Shown in pieces: positions 43,755 to 52,341 of a stretch of 64,000 nt of DNA. Position 1 is the first letter of the stretch, and each line of letters starts with the position of its first letter. The notes below the pieces were generated by a model. The model was not told the origin of the DNA. It searched no databases and worked only from the letters and a program-made list of their open reading frames with translations. The stretch comes from Fidelibacterota bacterium (GTDB lineage Bacteria > Fidelibacterota > UBA8477 > JABMPR01): NCBI GenBank assembly GCA_016784025.1, contig JADHVL010000003.1, positions 124,001-188,000 on the forward strand, written 5' to 3'. The position numbers were made by a program, and so were the translations under genes.

Positions 43755-45341
43755 TTACTTCAGTACAGTGATCTTCCGTGTGATCGAGAACTCATTGGCA
43801 TCCATTTTTATCAAATAAAGACCTGAAGACACCTTCGAGGCATCCCAATGTGTCACATAACGTCCTGCACTCATTGTAGCATTCATGATCTGGTACACTT
43901 CCTGGCCCTGAAGATCAAATACACGAATACTCACCTCAGCATTTTGAGGCAGAGTAAAAGGTATACTGGTTGAAGGATTAAAAGGGTTGGGGTAATTGGG
44001 CTGTAGGGCAAACTCGAAAGGAGCTTTAACCCCCGTTTCATCCAGGGCTAGAACATCTCGGGCAATAGTCCGGAATGAAACACTCCAATCATCACCACCG
44101 ATGCCATCTTGGTTTCCATCAAGTGGAAAGCCTGCCATATCAGTGGCTGTGGCCGCAAACGTGATGGTATAATCTGTAAAAAAATCAAGGGAGTCTGTGA
44201 GTATGAATGCCATACGTTTCGAGTCTTGAGTAAAGTGAAATGTACCCACAGCCGCGGGCTCGATGGTAAAGGATTCCTCCACAGAGGTCCTATTCATAGC
44301 TTTCGAAAAATCAAAATAGGGAATACTCCACGGAGTCCACAATGAATCACCCTCTGCTGGATGGGATTCAACGATGGTTGGAGGAGTTGTGTTTAGAAGT
44401 TGGATGGTAGTGAAGCTTGTCTGGTTTGCAGTCACTGTAACCGAAGATGTGTCTGGTGAGAACCCCTCAGCAGTAATGATCACCTCATAGATACCAGGTG
44501 TCAGACTATCCACTTTGAAGTAGCCATTATTATTTTCACCTCCGGAATAGTGATAGCCACCAGGTTCAATGGAGACTTCAATATTATTGATTGGCTGGTA
44601 TTGATCTTCCAGACTGGCCAACGCAAAGTAGGAAACTGTCACATCAGGATTTCTGACCAATCCAGCAATTGCACCTACAGAAAAGCCGGGTTGTCCAAAA
44701 TAAGCCAGGTAGCTTCGGGCCAGCGCCATCGCTTCATGCTTCCGGTAATCCAGATTCATCAAACGCCAGGATTCAGGAATATAATCGTGAAATGAACCTT
44801 CTGAGATAGTGGCTGGCATATTGGCTGGAACGAGGACCCCATATCCATAGGTCCAGGTTGGGTTTAAAGTCAAATCACCAATTGAAATGTCGTGTGTGGT
44901 TTGGTTAACATCATCTAGGAGAGGCGCCATAATGTTGGCCATAGTACGGGCCAGCGGAAAAGTAGGAGAACTAGTGGTTCCGTTATAAATAACCATTGCG
45001 TAATTCGCGGTTCCATTAAAACCATTGCTATGATTGCTGTTGAAGTAATCAGCATTAAAGGCATTGGCAACCCCTGCACGCTCAGACAATCCCAGATCAT
45101 CTGATGTATCATTATTTCCGGTGCGGGTGATAGCTACCTCGGCACCCAATCCCAGTAGGATGCTTCTTAGCTCCAGCCCTTTGGTGAGATTTGATTCAGA
45201 CTCCCAGAATCCCGTTGCAGCCATGTATCGATCATCACTTTCATGTCCCGAATGACCAGGATCGATGCAAATGCGAACTCCGTTTAAATCCTGTGAGAAT
45301 GTGCTGGAAACCAGAGCAATGAGGATAAGTAATCTTTTCAT
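43755..45341 (-). CDS. Secreted Amidase_3 N-acetylmuramoyl-L-alanine amidase with T9SS domain (copy A)
   Basis: 528 residues. Signal peptide, Amidase_3 domain with zinc ligands in CIDPGHSGHE, WESESNLTK and NSNHSNG and the catalytic Glu in ATISEGSFH, then a carboxypeptidase-regulatory-like domain (YHYSGGENNNGYFKVDSLTPG), a Big_5-type Ig-like domain (PYFDFSKAMNRTSVEESFTI) and a T9SS sorting domain (LQPNYPNPFNPSTS). It should act outside the outer membrane or during passage. The ATG at 45341 has an AGGT 6 bases upstream; the longer start lacks a signal peptide. Close paralogue of 46409-48901. Confidence 0.9.
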   Translation of the reverse strand: MKRLLILIALVSSTFSQDLNGVRICIDPGHSGHESDDRYMAATGFWESESNLTKGLELRSILLGLGAEVAITRTGNNDTSDDLGLSERAGVANAFNADYFNSNHSNGFNGTANYAMVIYNGTTSSPTFPLARTMANIMAPLLDDVNQTTHDISIGDLTLNPTWTYGYGVLVPANMPATISEGSFHDYIPESWRLMNLDYRKHEAMALARSYLAYFGQPGFSVGAIAGLVRNPDVTVSYFALASLEDQYQPINNIEVSIEPGGYHYSGGENNNGYFKVDSLTPGIYEVIITAEGFSPDTSSVTVTANQTSFTTIQLLNTTPPTIVESHPAEGDSLWTPWSIPYFDFSKAMNRTSVEESFTIEPAAVGTFHFTQDSKRMAFILTDSLDFFTDYTITFAATATDMAGFPLDGNQDGIGGDDWSVSFRTIARDVLALDETGVKAPFEFALQPNYPNPFNPSTSIPFTLPQNAEVSIRVFDLQGQEVYQIMNATMSAGRYVTHWDASKVSSGLYLIKMDANEFSITRKITVLK

Positions 45342-45348
45342 ACTTGAC

Positions 45349-46266
45349 CTACTCAACGATCTCAATTGTGGTTTCAATGATTTCACCACGAAGCGTATGA
45401 TAAATTAGGTGCAGTCCATCTGGTGCCCATTGTGGGTACAGCTCAATTTTCTCTGGGGTGTCAGTAATATTCCAGGAATGCAACCCATCATAGGAAATGA
45501 TCCAGATTTCGGAATCCGTATACTGAACACCATCATCCAGATCCTTCATATAGACAAGATATTCTCCATCAGGTGACCAATGGGGAGCATGTACAAAGCC
45601 CAATTCATAAAGGATGTTTCCCTGAAGATCACTTACAAAAGTTCCGCCGCCTGTTTTGGTATAGACAAGTTTATCAGATGTGGGGGAAAGCTCTGACCAT
45701 ATGTAGTTTCCTTCACCCTGGGGAGCAATCACAGATACCTCTCCAGACTGGAATAGTTTCAGGGTCAATTTGTCGTTTAAAATGGTCGTATAGTCTTCCA
45801 GATTGCGTTCACGTTGACCATTGGAACCGTTTAGGACAACAGGAACTTCGTCGAGAAGGTAGATCAATCTATCATTGACCACATTGGCTGGCGAAACAAA
45901 ACGTGCAGCCTCAGCCATGAGCTGATCCCCATTAGCGGTAGTTTTATACAATGAAGTGAATTTTCGGCCCTTCTGATATTCATCCCGACGATAAATGACA
46001 GAGCCATCTGTGAGGCTGCGTGGTTCAAAACCTGCCCCTTGTGAATTAGTGATTTCCCTGGTTTCCCCGGAAGACCTGTCCAGAATCCAGAGACCTGTAT
46101 AGGCATTTTGAGTCAATAAAATGGATTTTCCATCAACAGTGTAAGATGGAAAATAGAAGGGTGTCTTGTTGTCCCCCAGCAGTACTTGAGTGTTTTTTAC
46201 AATAATGTCTTTTGCCAGAAGACAGGAGGTCATAAGCATTATCATGGTGAGATATTTTGTTTTCAA
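45349..46266 (-). CDS. Exported TolB-like beta-propeller protein (copy A)
   Basis: 305 residues. Signal peptide (MIMLMTSCLLAKD region), then PD40/TolB-like repeats such as FPSYTVDGKSILLTQNAYTGLWILD, LSPTSDKLVYTKTGG, APHWSPDGEYLVYMKD and YPQWAPDGLHLIYHT, forming a predicted beta-propeller. It has no enzymatic motif. TTG start with GAGGG upstream; ATG at codon 8 is an alternative. The amidase gene follows after 7 bases. Homologous to 48904-49857 in the adjacent unit, so a conserved propeller-amidase pair is likely, perhaps for substrate or envelope binding. Confidence 0.8.
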   Translation of the reverse strand: MKTKYLTMIMLMTSCLLAKDIIVKNTQVLLGDNKTPFYFPSYTVDGKSILLTQNAYTGLWILDRSSGETREITNSQGAGFEPRSLTDGSVIYRRDEYQKGRKFTSLYKTTANGDQLMAEAARFVSPANVVNDRLIYLLDEVPVVLNGSNGQRERNLEDYTTILNDKLTLKLFQSGEVSVIAPQGEGNYIWSELSPTSDKLVYTKTGGGTFVSDLQGNILYELGFVHAPHWSPDGEYLVYMKDLDDGVQYTDSEIWIISYDGLHSWNITDTPEKIELYPQWAPDGLHLIYHTLRGEIIETTIEIVE

Positions 46267-46408
46267 AATAATATTTCCCTCGCTGTGTTCGCTACGTTTT
46301 TGCCACCCTCGTTAATTGTTTATGTCGATATGCAATCCTCATTACACAGAAAAGCCACGGAAATTAGTGATTACCAACTCCAGGTTGTGTGATCTGGCTT
46401 AACTCTGG

Positions 46409-48901
46409 TTACTTGAGAACCGTCACCTTTTGTGTCCTGGTCATCCCATTAGCCTCCAATCCAATAATGTAGACTCCGGAGGAAACATCTGATGCGTTCC
46501 AGCGGGTCTCATGATACCCAGTTGTGAGTTTTCCACTCAAAAGAGTCTCCACCGTTTCACCCCTCAGGTTATAAACTCTCACGCTGGTGTGAGCATCTTC
46601 AACAAGGGTAAATGGAATGGTGGTCCAGGGATTAAATGGGTTTGGATAATTGGGCAAGAGGGCCAGTTCAGAGGGTTGCTGCAGTTCCATCTCATCAACT
46701 CCGAGATAGTTTCTGGTCACAACCCGTAGATTGTCTATGTAGTAGGTCCCAGTATTGCTTTGTCCCGGTGTGTGGCTCAATTGGATGCTATCGAACTCAA
46801 GGGTTCCATTAAGATTTCCATCCCCTATCCAGGTTCCAGTACCATCTGCAGCCATGTCCCAACTGACCACTTTCCAGCCATACCAATCCACGATATACCA
46901 GGGGCTTACTTCATGGGCACCGGTACCGAAAATATTATCATCAACACAAAACCTGAATTTATTTCCATTTCCGTCACCAAAAACAAAGGCTTGCATGATT
47001 TTACTGGACGTGAAATGGACGTTGCGTCCAGGACCCCCACTCAGGTATTCACGAATAAGCCATGAACTGGCATTGGTGTCCCATCCATAATTCAGTTTGA
47101 GTGAGGTGTTGTCCGTCGCTGTAAAAACGCTTAGATCAGTGACAAAGCTCCTGGTGCAAAGTGGGGCCAGAATGCCAGAATTACTCCCGGAAGCAGTGAT
47201 TTCCCACCAGTAATTGGCGGGGTTTGTTTCAAAATTATCAATATTTATAGCCTGATAACCAATGTTGCTTGTTGAAAAATTCATTTCAGTTTGAACCGTT
47301 CGCACATTGCCATATAGATCTGCGAAGCCTGACAATAGCCTGATGCGATAGGCTTCAACATCCAGCAAATCATTGGTGGAATAGATAACGAGGACACTTC
47401 TTGAATTGATCACATGATGTTCCAGAGTGAAGGGCTGGAGCTGTCCATCGGAAACTCGCTCAAAGATCACCAGGTCTGAACTGATACTATTGGGATGAAG
47501 CTCCTCATTCCAGGCCAGATTGATGATTGGTCTTTGATTAACTGTTGTTGAACCATTTGCAGGTGTGGAGGCATTCACAAATGGTGGAGATATATCTGGA
47601 GGACTGGTTGTGAATTGTATACTCCAATCGTCACCACCAACACTGTCCTGATTACCATCCAGGGGTCGCCCTAATAAATCTACTGCGGTACCAGCCAGGC
47701 TCATTGTATAGTCAGTAAGAAATTCCAGCGTGTCTTGCACTTGAAAGGTCATCCGCTTCTGGTCAGCTGAAATAGAAACCACTCCAGCGACAGGCGGGTT
47801 AATGGAAAAGGCTGCACCAACAGAAGCGCCATCCATGGCTCTTGAAAAAGTTATACTTGGATTACTAAAGGCTGAAAACGAAGATTCGCCATCAGAGGGA
47901 CTGGATTCAATAACATAGGGTGGTATGCTGGGGACAAGCAATATATCTCGAAATGTCACAAAATCTGGAGACATGGCTGATAGCATGAGCGTGTCAGAAA
48001 AATAACCATCAGCTGATATAATGACCTCATGAGCTGTGTCGGGAAGATCCTCAAAAAAGTAAAAGCCATTGTGAAGCTCATCTCCATTGGGGAATTCGTG
48101 GAAGAGGGATTCATAGGTGTCAGTGGTATAGGCTTGACCATTCACCTCTACTGTAGCTCCATTAACACGAACTCCTGTTTCTGAATTGGTGATGATACCA
48201 GCAAGTATACCAGGATAGGGTCTGGCGATTTCAAATTTATCCAGAATGGTCCAGAACATACTATATGCCAGCATGCGGGTGTAATCGGTATTCATGTCAA
48301 GCTGGTTTTGCAGAGGATTGGTATGATGCCCTTGCTCGCTCAATTCGCTGGGCATGTTGGTGCGTCTATTTACTGAAAGGTAAGGACCCTGAAATCCGGT
48401 TTGCGAGCAGGTTCCATAAAAGCTGCAATCTCCAGTTGATCCCCAACTATGCTGGGGGATGCGCATGACATCAGCAAGAATATCTACCATAATATCACTC
48501 ATGGCCTCGCCACCTACTGGTGGGTCAGGAGTTCCATTCCAGAGCTCACCCCAGAGCAATAAAACATTATTATGGGTTGTTGCTCCAGCATTACTGTGAA
48601 TCGAGTGATACCATGATGCTCCCCGATTGTTTGCGTCAGTACTTCTTTCAGAGAGACCCACTTCGACCTGATCGTTGTATCGGGAAGACCAGACGGTATC
48701 AATGTCTGTTTTTGAGAGCAGCAACTGACGCAAATGAAGGGCCGTCTGAAGCGTCTCCTCAGCTTCTGAGTAACCATTAACACCCATATTCTGAGTGATG
48801 CTATGACCAGGGTCGACAAAGATGTTCCAACCTGACAAGCCGGTAACCTGAGCATTTAGCATTGATGCAGCCAGAACGAGGAAGACTATAGATCTTTTCA
48901 T
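46409..48901 (-). CDS. Secreted Amidase_3-like protein with T9SS domain (copy B, longer)
   Basis: 830 residues. Signal peptide, Amidase_3 domain (FVDPGHSIT, GYSEAEETLQ, HSIHSNAG and LSEQGHHTN with the zinc ligands and catalytic Glu), a regulatory-like Ig domain (GVRVNGATVEVNGQAYTT), a Big_5 domain ending GNQDSVGGDDWSIQF, a second Ig-like/Big domain, a carbohydrate-binding-like jelly-roll region (FRFCVDDNIFGTG) and a T9SS domain (LLPNYPNPFNPWTT). The same domain order as copy A with about 300 extra residues inserted. GGAGGT is 4 bases before the ATG at 48901, so that is the start. Confidence 0.9.
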   Translation of the reverse strand: MKRSIVFLVLAASMLNAQVTGLSGWNIFVDPGHSITQNMGVNGYSEAEETLQTALHLRQLLLSKTDIDTVWSSRYNDQVEVGLSERSTDANNRGASWYHSIHSNAGATTHNNVLLLWGELWNGTPDPPVGGEAMSDIMVDILADVMRIPQHSWGSTGDCSFYGTCSQTGFQGPYLSVNRRTNMPSELSEQGHHTNPLQNQLDMNTDYTRMLAYSMFWTILDKFEIARPYPGILAGIITNSETGVRVNGATVEVNGQAYTTDTYESLFHEFPNGDELHNGFYFFEDLPDTAHEVIISADGYFSDTLMLSAMSPDFVTFRDILLVPSIPPYVIESSPSDGESSFSAFSNPSITFSRAMDGASVGAAFSINPPVAGVVSISADQKRMTFQVQDTLEFLTDYTMSLAGTAVDLLGRPLDGNQDSVGGDDWSIQFTTSPPDISPPFVNASTPANGSTTVNQRPIINLAWNEELHPNSISSDLVIFERVSDGQLQPFTLEHHVINSRSVLVIYSTNDLLDVEAYRIRLLSGFADLYGNVRTVQTEMNFSTSNIGYQAINIDNFETNPANYWWEITASGSNSGILAPLCTRSFVTDLSVFTATDNTSLKLNYGWDTNASSWLIREYLSGGPGRNVHFTSSKIMQAFVFGDGNGNKFRFCVDDNIFGTGAHEVSPWYIVDWYGWKVVSWDMAADGTGTWIGDGNLNGTLEFDSIQLSHTPGQSNTGTYYIDNLRVVTRNYLGVDEMELQQPSELALLPNYPNPFNPWTTIPFTLVEDAHTSVRVYNLRGETVETLLSGKLTTGYHETRWNASDVSSGVYIIGLEANGMTRTQKVTVLK

Positions 48902-48903
48902 AT

Positions 48904-49857
48904 CTACCTCCAACCCACTTGTTGAATGAAGAGTTGGCCGCGCTGATCCGTATCATAGACAAGCCATTCACCATCAGGTGACCACTGAGGGTTCATTTCA
49001 AAAATGAGGGGTGTCTCGGTCAATTTTATACGAGAGCTGCCATCAACATGGATAGCATAAATATCTGAAGCGGTGATGGAATGGCCATCATCGGAAGTGA
49101 GCATAAATGTGATCCATTCTCCGTTAGGAGACCAGTCCGGTGCGCTGCCTCGTCCGAGGCTCATGCGATCTTCTCCATCCACCTTAGCCAGCCATAAGTT
49201 TTGACCGGCAGTAGAATAAACGACCTGTGAACCATCGGGGGAGATGGCATAACTGTAGATATGATCCTGGTCAGAGAACAGTGTGGTTTCTGAGGACCTG
49301 CCGGTGCTTTGCAGGACCAGTCGGTTTTGAAATCGACCATCTTTTATATAGTTAAGTGGTGGTAGGGATACTTCCTGGTTGGAATCATCTGTTTTAAAGC
49401 TCTCAAATTTTTCAGCAAATGTGAGATACAATTGTGAATCATCATCTGTCCAGACAGGTGTGCCGCTCATTCTGGAACGGGGCTCTGAGAGGGTTTCCAT
49501 AACGCCATCGGAGACATTGAAACTGACTAAAGTATGGGAGCGTCGCATTTTATTGAAATGTGAAATTTTGGATGCGATTCGGGTTCCATCATGAGACCAT
49601 GCAAATCCATATCCGGCAGAGTAATCATTGCTGATCTGCTGAACATTTCCCGTGGGGAAATCCAGGAGATATAAACCGGTATAGCTGGCACCTCCAGCAG
49701 CAACCTGAACTCCACTGGGTGACCACTTCGGTCCCATGTAATATTCTCCAGGTCTACTAAGTGCAACTGGGTCGCCCTTGGTCTCAATTTGCTTTGCTAG
49801 AACTGCCGAGGAACAGAGAAGCAGCAAGCTGATGAGTAATCCCGCTTTATTTGTCAT
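48904..49857 (-). CDS. Exported TolB-like beta-propeller protein (copy B)
   Basis: 317 residues. Signal peptide (LLISLLLLCSSAVLAK), then propeller repeats GPKWSPSGVQVAAGG, YGFAWSHDGTRIASK, YAISPDGSQVVYSTAG, APDWSPNGEWITFML and NPQWSPDGEWLVYDT. These W-S-P/H-D/N-G blades match TolB/PD40. GGAGAT precedes the ATG at 49857; a TTG at 49869 is an alternative. The stop is 2 bases before the start of amidase copy B, so they are translated from one mRNA. Confidence 0.85.
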   Translation of the reverse strand: MTNKAGLLISLLLLCSSAVLAKQIETKGDPVALSRPGEYYMGPKWSPSGVQVAAGGASYTGLYLLDFPTGNVQQISNDYSAGYGFAWSHDGTRIASKISHFNKMRRSHTLVSFNVSDGVMETLSEPRSRMSGTPVWTDDDSQLYLTFAEKFESFKTDDSNQEVSLPPLNYIKDGRFQNRLVLQSTGRSSETTLFSDQDHIYSYAISPDGSQVVYSTAGQNLWLAKVDGEDRMSLGRGSAPDWSPNGEWITFMLTSDDGHSITASDIYAIHVDGSSRIKLTETPLIFEMNPQWSPDGEWLVYDTDQRGQLFIQQVGWR

Positions 49858-50010
49858 GGCTATCTCCAATTATGTCGTGATGATCCATAGATCAACTAGT
49901 TTGTAAATATACTTACCAAACTAAATACAGAAGGGTCCACCTGCAAATATCAAAAGCTTAACATTCATAATAACCTGAAGTGGTTTTTGGTATTGCTCAT
50001 GATTAGAAAA

Positions 50011-50044
50011 TATAAAAAACCCAGGTTCAAAAAGAACCTGGGTT
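50011..50044 (-). terminator. Rho-independent terminator of the selenoprotein gene
   Basis: AACCCAGGTTC (50018-50028), loop of five A, GAACCTGGGTT (50034-50044); on the minus strand it is followed by a T-rich tail. A T-run also follows on the plus strand, so it can act both ways. It lies 35 bases past the selenoprotein stop. Confidence 0.88.
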
Positions 50045-50078
50045 AACATTTTTTAGACAGCAAAGCGTGAGGAAATCT

Positions 50079-50306
50079 CTAAGCTAATTGATCAATCACC
50101 TCATCATCACTCAAGGGGAAGCGGCCCAATTCTTTTTTTGAAAAGATCAACTTATCATCTTTCCAAATATTATATGCTCCCCCGGAGGAAGGCAGGATGG
50201 TCAGGTTGTCAACTTCATTGCCAAATTTATCTAGAATGCCTGCAACCAAACTGGTTGCTCGAGGTAGATAGTTTCAGGTAACGCAATATTCAATTTTAAT
50301 TTGCAT
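50079..50306 (-). CDS. SelW/Rdx-family selenoprotein, selenocysteine encoded by in-frame UGA (codon 11)
   Basis: 75 residues, recovered only by reading through an in-frame TGA at 50274-50276. The protein starts MQIKIEYCVT-U-NYLPRA, the C-x2-U redox motif (Cys8, Sec11) of SelW/T/H Rdx-family thioredoxin-like proteins, and continues with VAGILDKFGNEVDNLTILPS and SGGAYNIWKDDKLIFSKKEL, the expected family pattern; the C-terminal GRFP fits too. AAAGGAG lies 6 bases before the ATG. A SECIS hairpin starts 9 bases after the UGA. UGA ends neighbouring genes normally, so it is not a Trp codon. Likely a cytoplasmic thiol/selenol oxidoreductase. Selenocysteine machinery must be elsewhere. Confidence 0.93.
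50239..50264 (-). promoter_or_regulatory. Bacterial SECIS element
   Basis: On the minus strand: CCU, then GCAACC, loop AGUUU, GGUUGC and AGG, a perfect 6-bp stem plus 3 outer pairs. The apical loop begins about 21 bases after the UGA and has G in its second position, matching the published consensus for bacterial SECIS elements (loop 16-37 bases from UGA with a G in the first two positions). It would bind SelB and direct selenocysteine insertion. Confidence 0.85.
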
Positions 50307-50348
50307 AAATATCTCCTTTATCCTTTAAACTAAATTTTGCAACTCAGC

Positions 50349-50378
50349 TTGACAACTCCTGAAAATTTGGATTAGTAT
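50349..50378 (+). promoter_or_regulatory. Candidate promoter of the DCC-family gene
   Basis: TTGACA (50349-50354), an 18-base spacer and TAGTAT (50373-50378). Transcription would start near 50385, exactly the ATG, so the mRNA may be leaderless. It lies between divergent genes and is a sequence-only guess. Confidence 0.4.
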
Positions 50379-50384
50379 CACGGG

Positions 50385-50804
50385 ATGTTAGTCGAAGTCC
50401 CCACATTAGATCATCCAACCCTGCTTTTTGATTGCTATTGCAACTTGTGTAGCGGATCCGTACTCGCCATCATCAGGCGGGACCCCCAGGCTATTTTTCG
50501 TTTTATCAACCTCCAGTCAGATCTGGGACAAGCACTTCTGGATCAGCATAAGCTCAATAGGGATGATATTGATTCGGTGGTGTTGCTACACAATAAATCA
50601 TGTTCTATAAAAAGCGATGCTGTCCTGGATGTCTTTCACCTATTGGGTGGATTCTATCGACCGCTGGCAATTTTTAAATACTTGCCTGTTTCATTCCGCA
50701 ATGGGATATACGATTGGATCGCTGGGAATAGATATACCTGGTTTGGAAAAAAAGACGTCTGCATGATACCGACGCCTGAGCTGAAAGAACGCTTTCTTCC
50801 CTAA
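50385..50804 (+). CDS. DCC-family thiol-disulphide oxidoreductase-like protein (DUF393)
   Basis: 139 residues of the DUF393/YuxK family, a thioredoxin-fold relative. Motif FDCYCNLC carries C19-x2-C22 with D16 replacing the usual DG-V; FRFINLQSDLGQALL and VLLHNKSCSIKSDAVLDVF are family blocks. Its redox role is inferred from the CxxC. No Shine-Dalgarno is visible, consistent with a leaderless mRNA. The gene diverges from the selenoprotein gene across 78 bases. The 3' end overlaps the convergent MFS gene by 4 bases. Confidence 0.87.
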   Translation: MLVEVPTLDHPTLLFDCYCNLCSGSVLAIIRRDPQAIFRFINLQSDLGQALLDQHKLNRDDIDSVVLLHNKSCSIKSDAVLDVFHLLGGFYRPLAIFKYLPVSFRNGIYDWIAGNRYTWFGKKDVCMIPTPELKERFLP

Positions 50805-51967
50805 GTGATCGCGCTATGCCTGATTTCTGCTTTGCGGATACTCCCTGTAATAAATTGGACGGCAATGAGTGAGACAAGACTCATAACAGCACCGGCAATA
50901 AATGGGATCCGATAATCAACAATCCAGGCCAGACCACCTAGCACAGGGATAACTACAGCTGCAATATGATTGATGGTGAAACCCATGGCCATAGTGGGTG
51001 CCATGTGGTCGGCATCGCCCACCTTTTGGAAGAAGGTGCGAATACCCATGGAAAAATTGAAGAAAATATGATCAAGAATATAGAGTACAGCAATGACTGC
51101 CTTGGTTTCTACTGTAGCATAGGCAATAAAGACAAAGATCAGGCTGAGATACTCGACGGAGAGTACCTTTTGCTCACCAAAACGAATAATGGCTTTTCCA
51201 ATCAAGGGACTTAGAAAGTAATTGATGGCATTGTTGAGCATGAATAGCATGGTAATTTCTTTAACACTAAATTGAAATTTTTCCACCAGCAGGAAAACGG
51301 CAAAAGCCACAAAGATCTGGCGACGAGCGCCTGCCATAAAAGTCAGGAAGTAATAGAGGCTGTAACGTTTCCTGAAGATCATCTTCTTTTGCTGGGGAAC
51401 TACATCATTCCGGGTAGGATTTTGAAACATACCCCAGAGTCCAGCTATGACAATGAGTCCACCAAGAATACCAAACATCAATTCATAACTGAGAACCGAG
51501 CTGGCACCCAGCAATACAAAACCAATAACGATGGCAGATGCAGAAGAATAGCTGCGCAATTTACCCATGACCCAGGGGGAGGTGTGTGTATCAAAATATT
51601 GTAGCGTCAGGGACTGATTCGTAGTTTCAAAATAGTGAAAACCAAAACTCATGAGCAAGGTGGTGAAAATCAAGCCGGTAAAAGAGGGGAATACACCTGT
51701 AAAGCTGATTCCAAGACCCAAAATAGCCACAGATAAGGCTGAAAGACGATGCTCTTTGATAACCAGCGTGACAAAAACCACAAGGAGGGCCAAAAAGCCA
51801 GGGATTTCTCTGACAGATTGAATCACACCTATATGGTTGCCGCCTAAACTTACAACATCAACGGCAAAATTATTGAAAAGGGTCTGCCAGACCTGAAAGC
51901 CCATGGTAGTCACAATGGACATGACAGCCAGGAATAGGAACATGCGATCTTGTCGGGCTTTTTGCAT
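50801..51967 (-). CDS. MFS transporter
   Basis: 388 residues, twelve predicted membrane helices. Typical MFS pattern with two six-helix halves (FLFLAVMSIVTTMGFQVWQTLF at the start, VLSYELMFGILGGLIVIAGLW in the middle, and a second half from YFLTFMAGARRQIFVAFAVF). Substrate unknown. The start codon is 165 bases upstream of the divergent XRE regulator, so the two could share a control region. Convergent 4-base overlap with the DCC gene. Confidence 0.87.
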   Translation of the reverse strand: MQKARQDRMFLFLAVMSIVTTMGFQVWQTLFNNFAVDVVSLGGNHIGVIQSVREIPGFLALLVVFVTLVIKEHRLSALSVAILGLGISFTGVFPSFTGLIFTTLLMSFGFHYFETTNQSLTLQYFDTHTSPWVMGKLRSYSSASAIVIGFVLLGASSVLSYELMFGILGGLIVIAGLWGMFQNPTRNDVVPQQKKMIFRKRYSLYYFLTFMAGARRQIFVAFAVFLLVEKFQFSVKEITMLFMLNNAINYFLSPLIGKAIIRFGEQKVLSVEYLSLIFVFIAYATVETKAVIAVLYILDHIFFNFSMGIRTFFQKVGDADHMAPTMAMGFTINHIAAVVIPVLGGLAWIVDYRIPFIAGAVMSLVSLIAVQFITGSIRKAEIRHSAIT

Positions 51968-52131
51968 AGGCGGCAGGCTAACCCCAAAAGTGAAAATATG
52001 GAACGCCTATTCCCGATTTTTATTGATCAATTAAATAGAAAAAAATCTATTATATTAGTCATAATGTAAAGAGTACTTGTCATTATATCAATTATAAATT
52101 ACATTGCGCTCGATTTGAAATGAGGTGAATA

Positions 52132-52341
52132 GTGGAATTAGAGAATGAATTAAAAGTGTGGCGTGCGAGACGCGATATCACACAGGCACAATTAGCAGAA
52201 GCTGTAAAACTCAGTCGTCAAACGATTCACTCTATTGAAAGAGGGAAATTTGTACCTTCAGTGCTTTCTGCGCTGAAGATTGCTGCTTTCTTTGGAACCA
52301 ATGTGGAAGCAATATTTTTTGCCAGAAGGGATGAGAGATGA
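52132..52341 (+). CDS. XRE-family HTH regulator, small
   Basis: 69 residues: a bare helix-turn-helix (MELENELKVWRARRDITQAQLAEAVKLSRQTIHSIERGKFVPS). Family of YozG-like regulators, which often pair with a small membrane protein, as here. GTG start. Two inverted elements upstream (ATAATG/CATTAT at 52061-52086 and AATGTAA/TTACATT at 52063-52105) could be its own operator. It overlaps the next gene by 4 bases. Confidence 0.9.
   Translation: MELENELKVWRARRDITQAQLAEAVKLSRQTIHSIERGKFVPSVLSALKIAAFFGTNVEAIFFARRDER

Noticed and set aside
50079-50306. Pseudogene of a SelW-like protein broken by a stop codon
   Set aside because: The stop is UGA exactly at the redox-active position, a SECIS-like hairpin follows, and the ribosome site and terminator are intact, which all favour a live selenoprotein.
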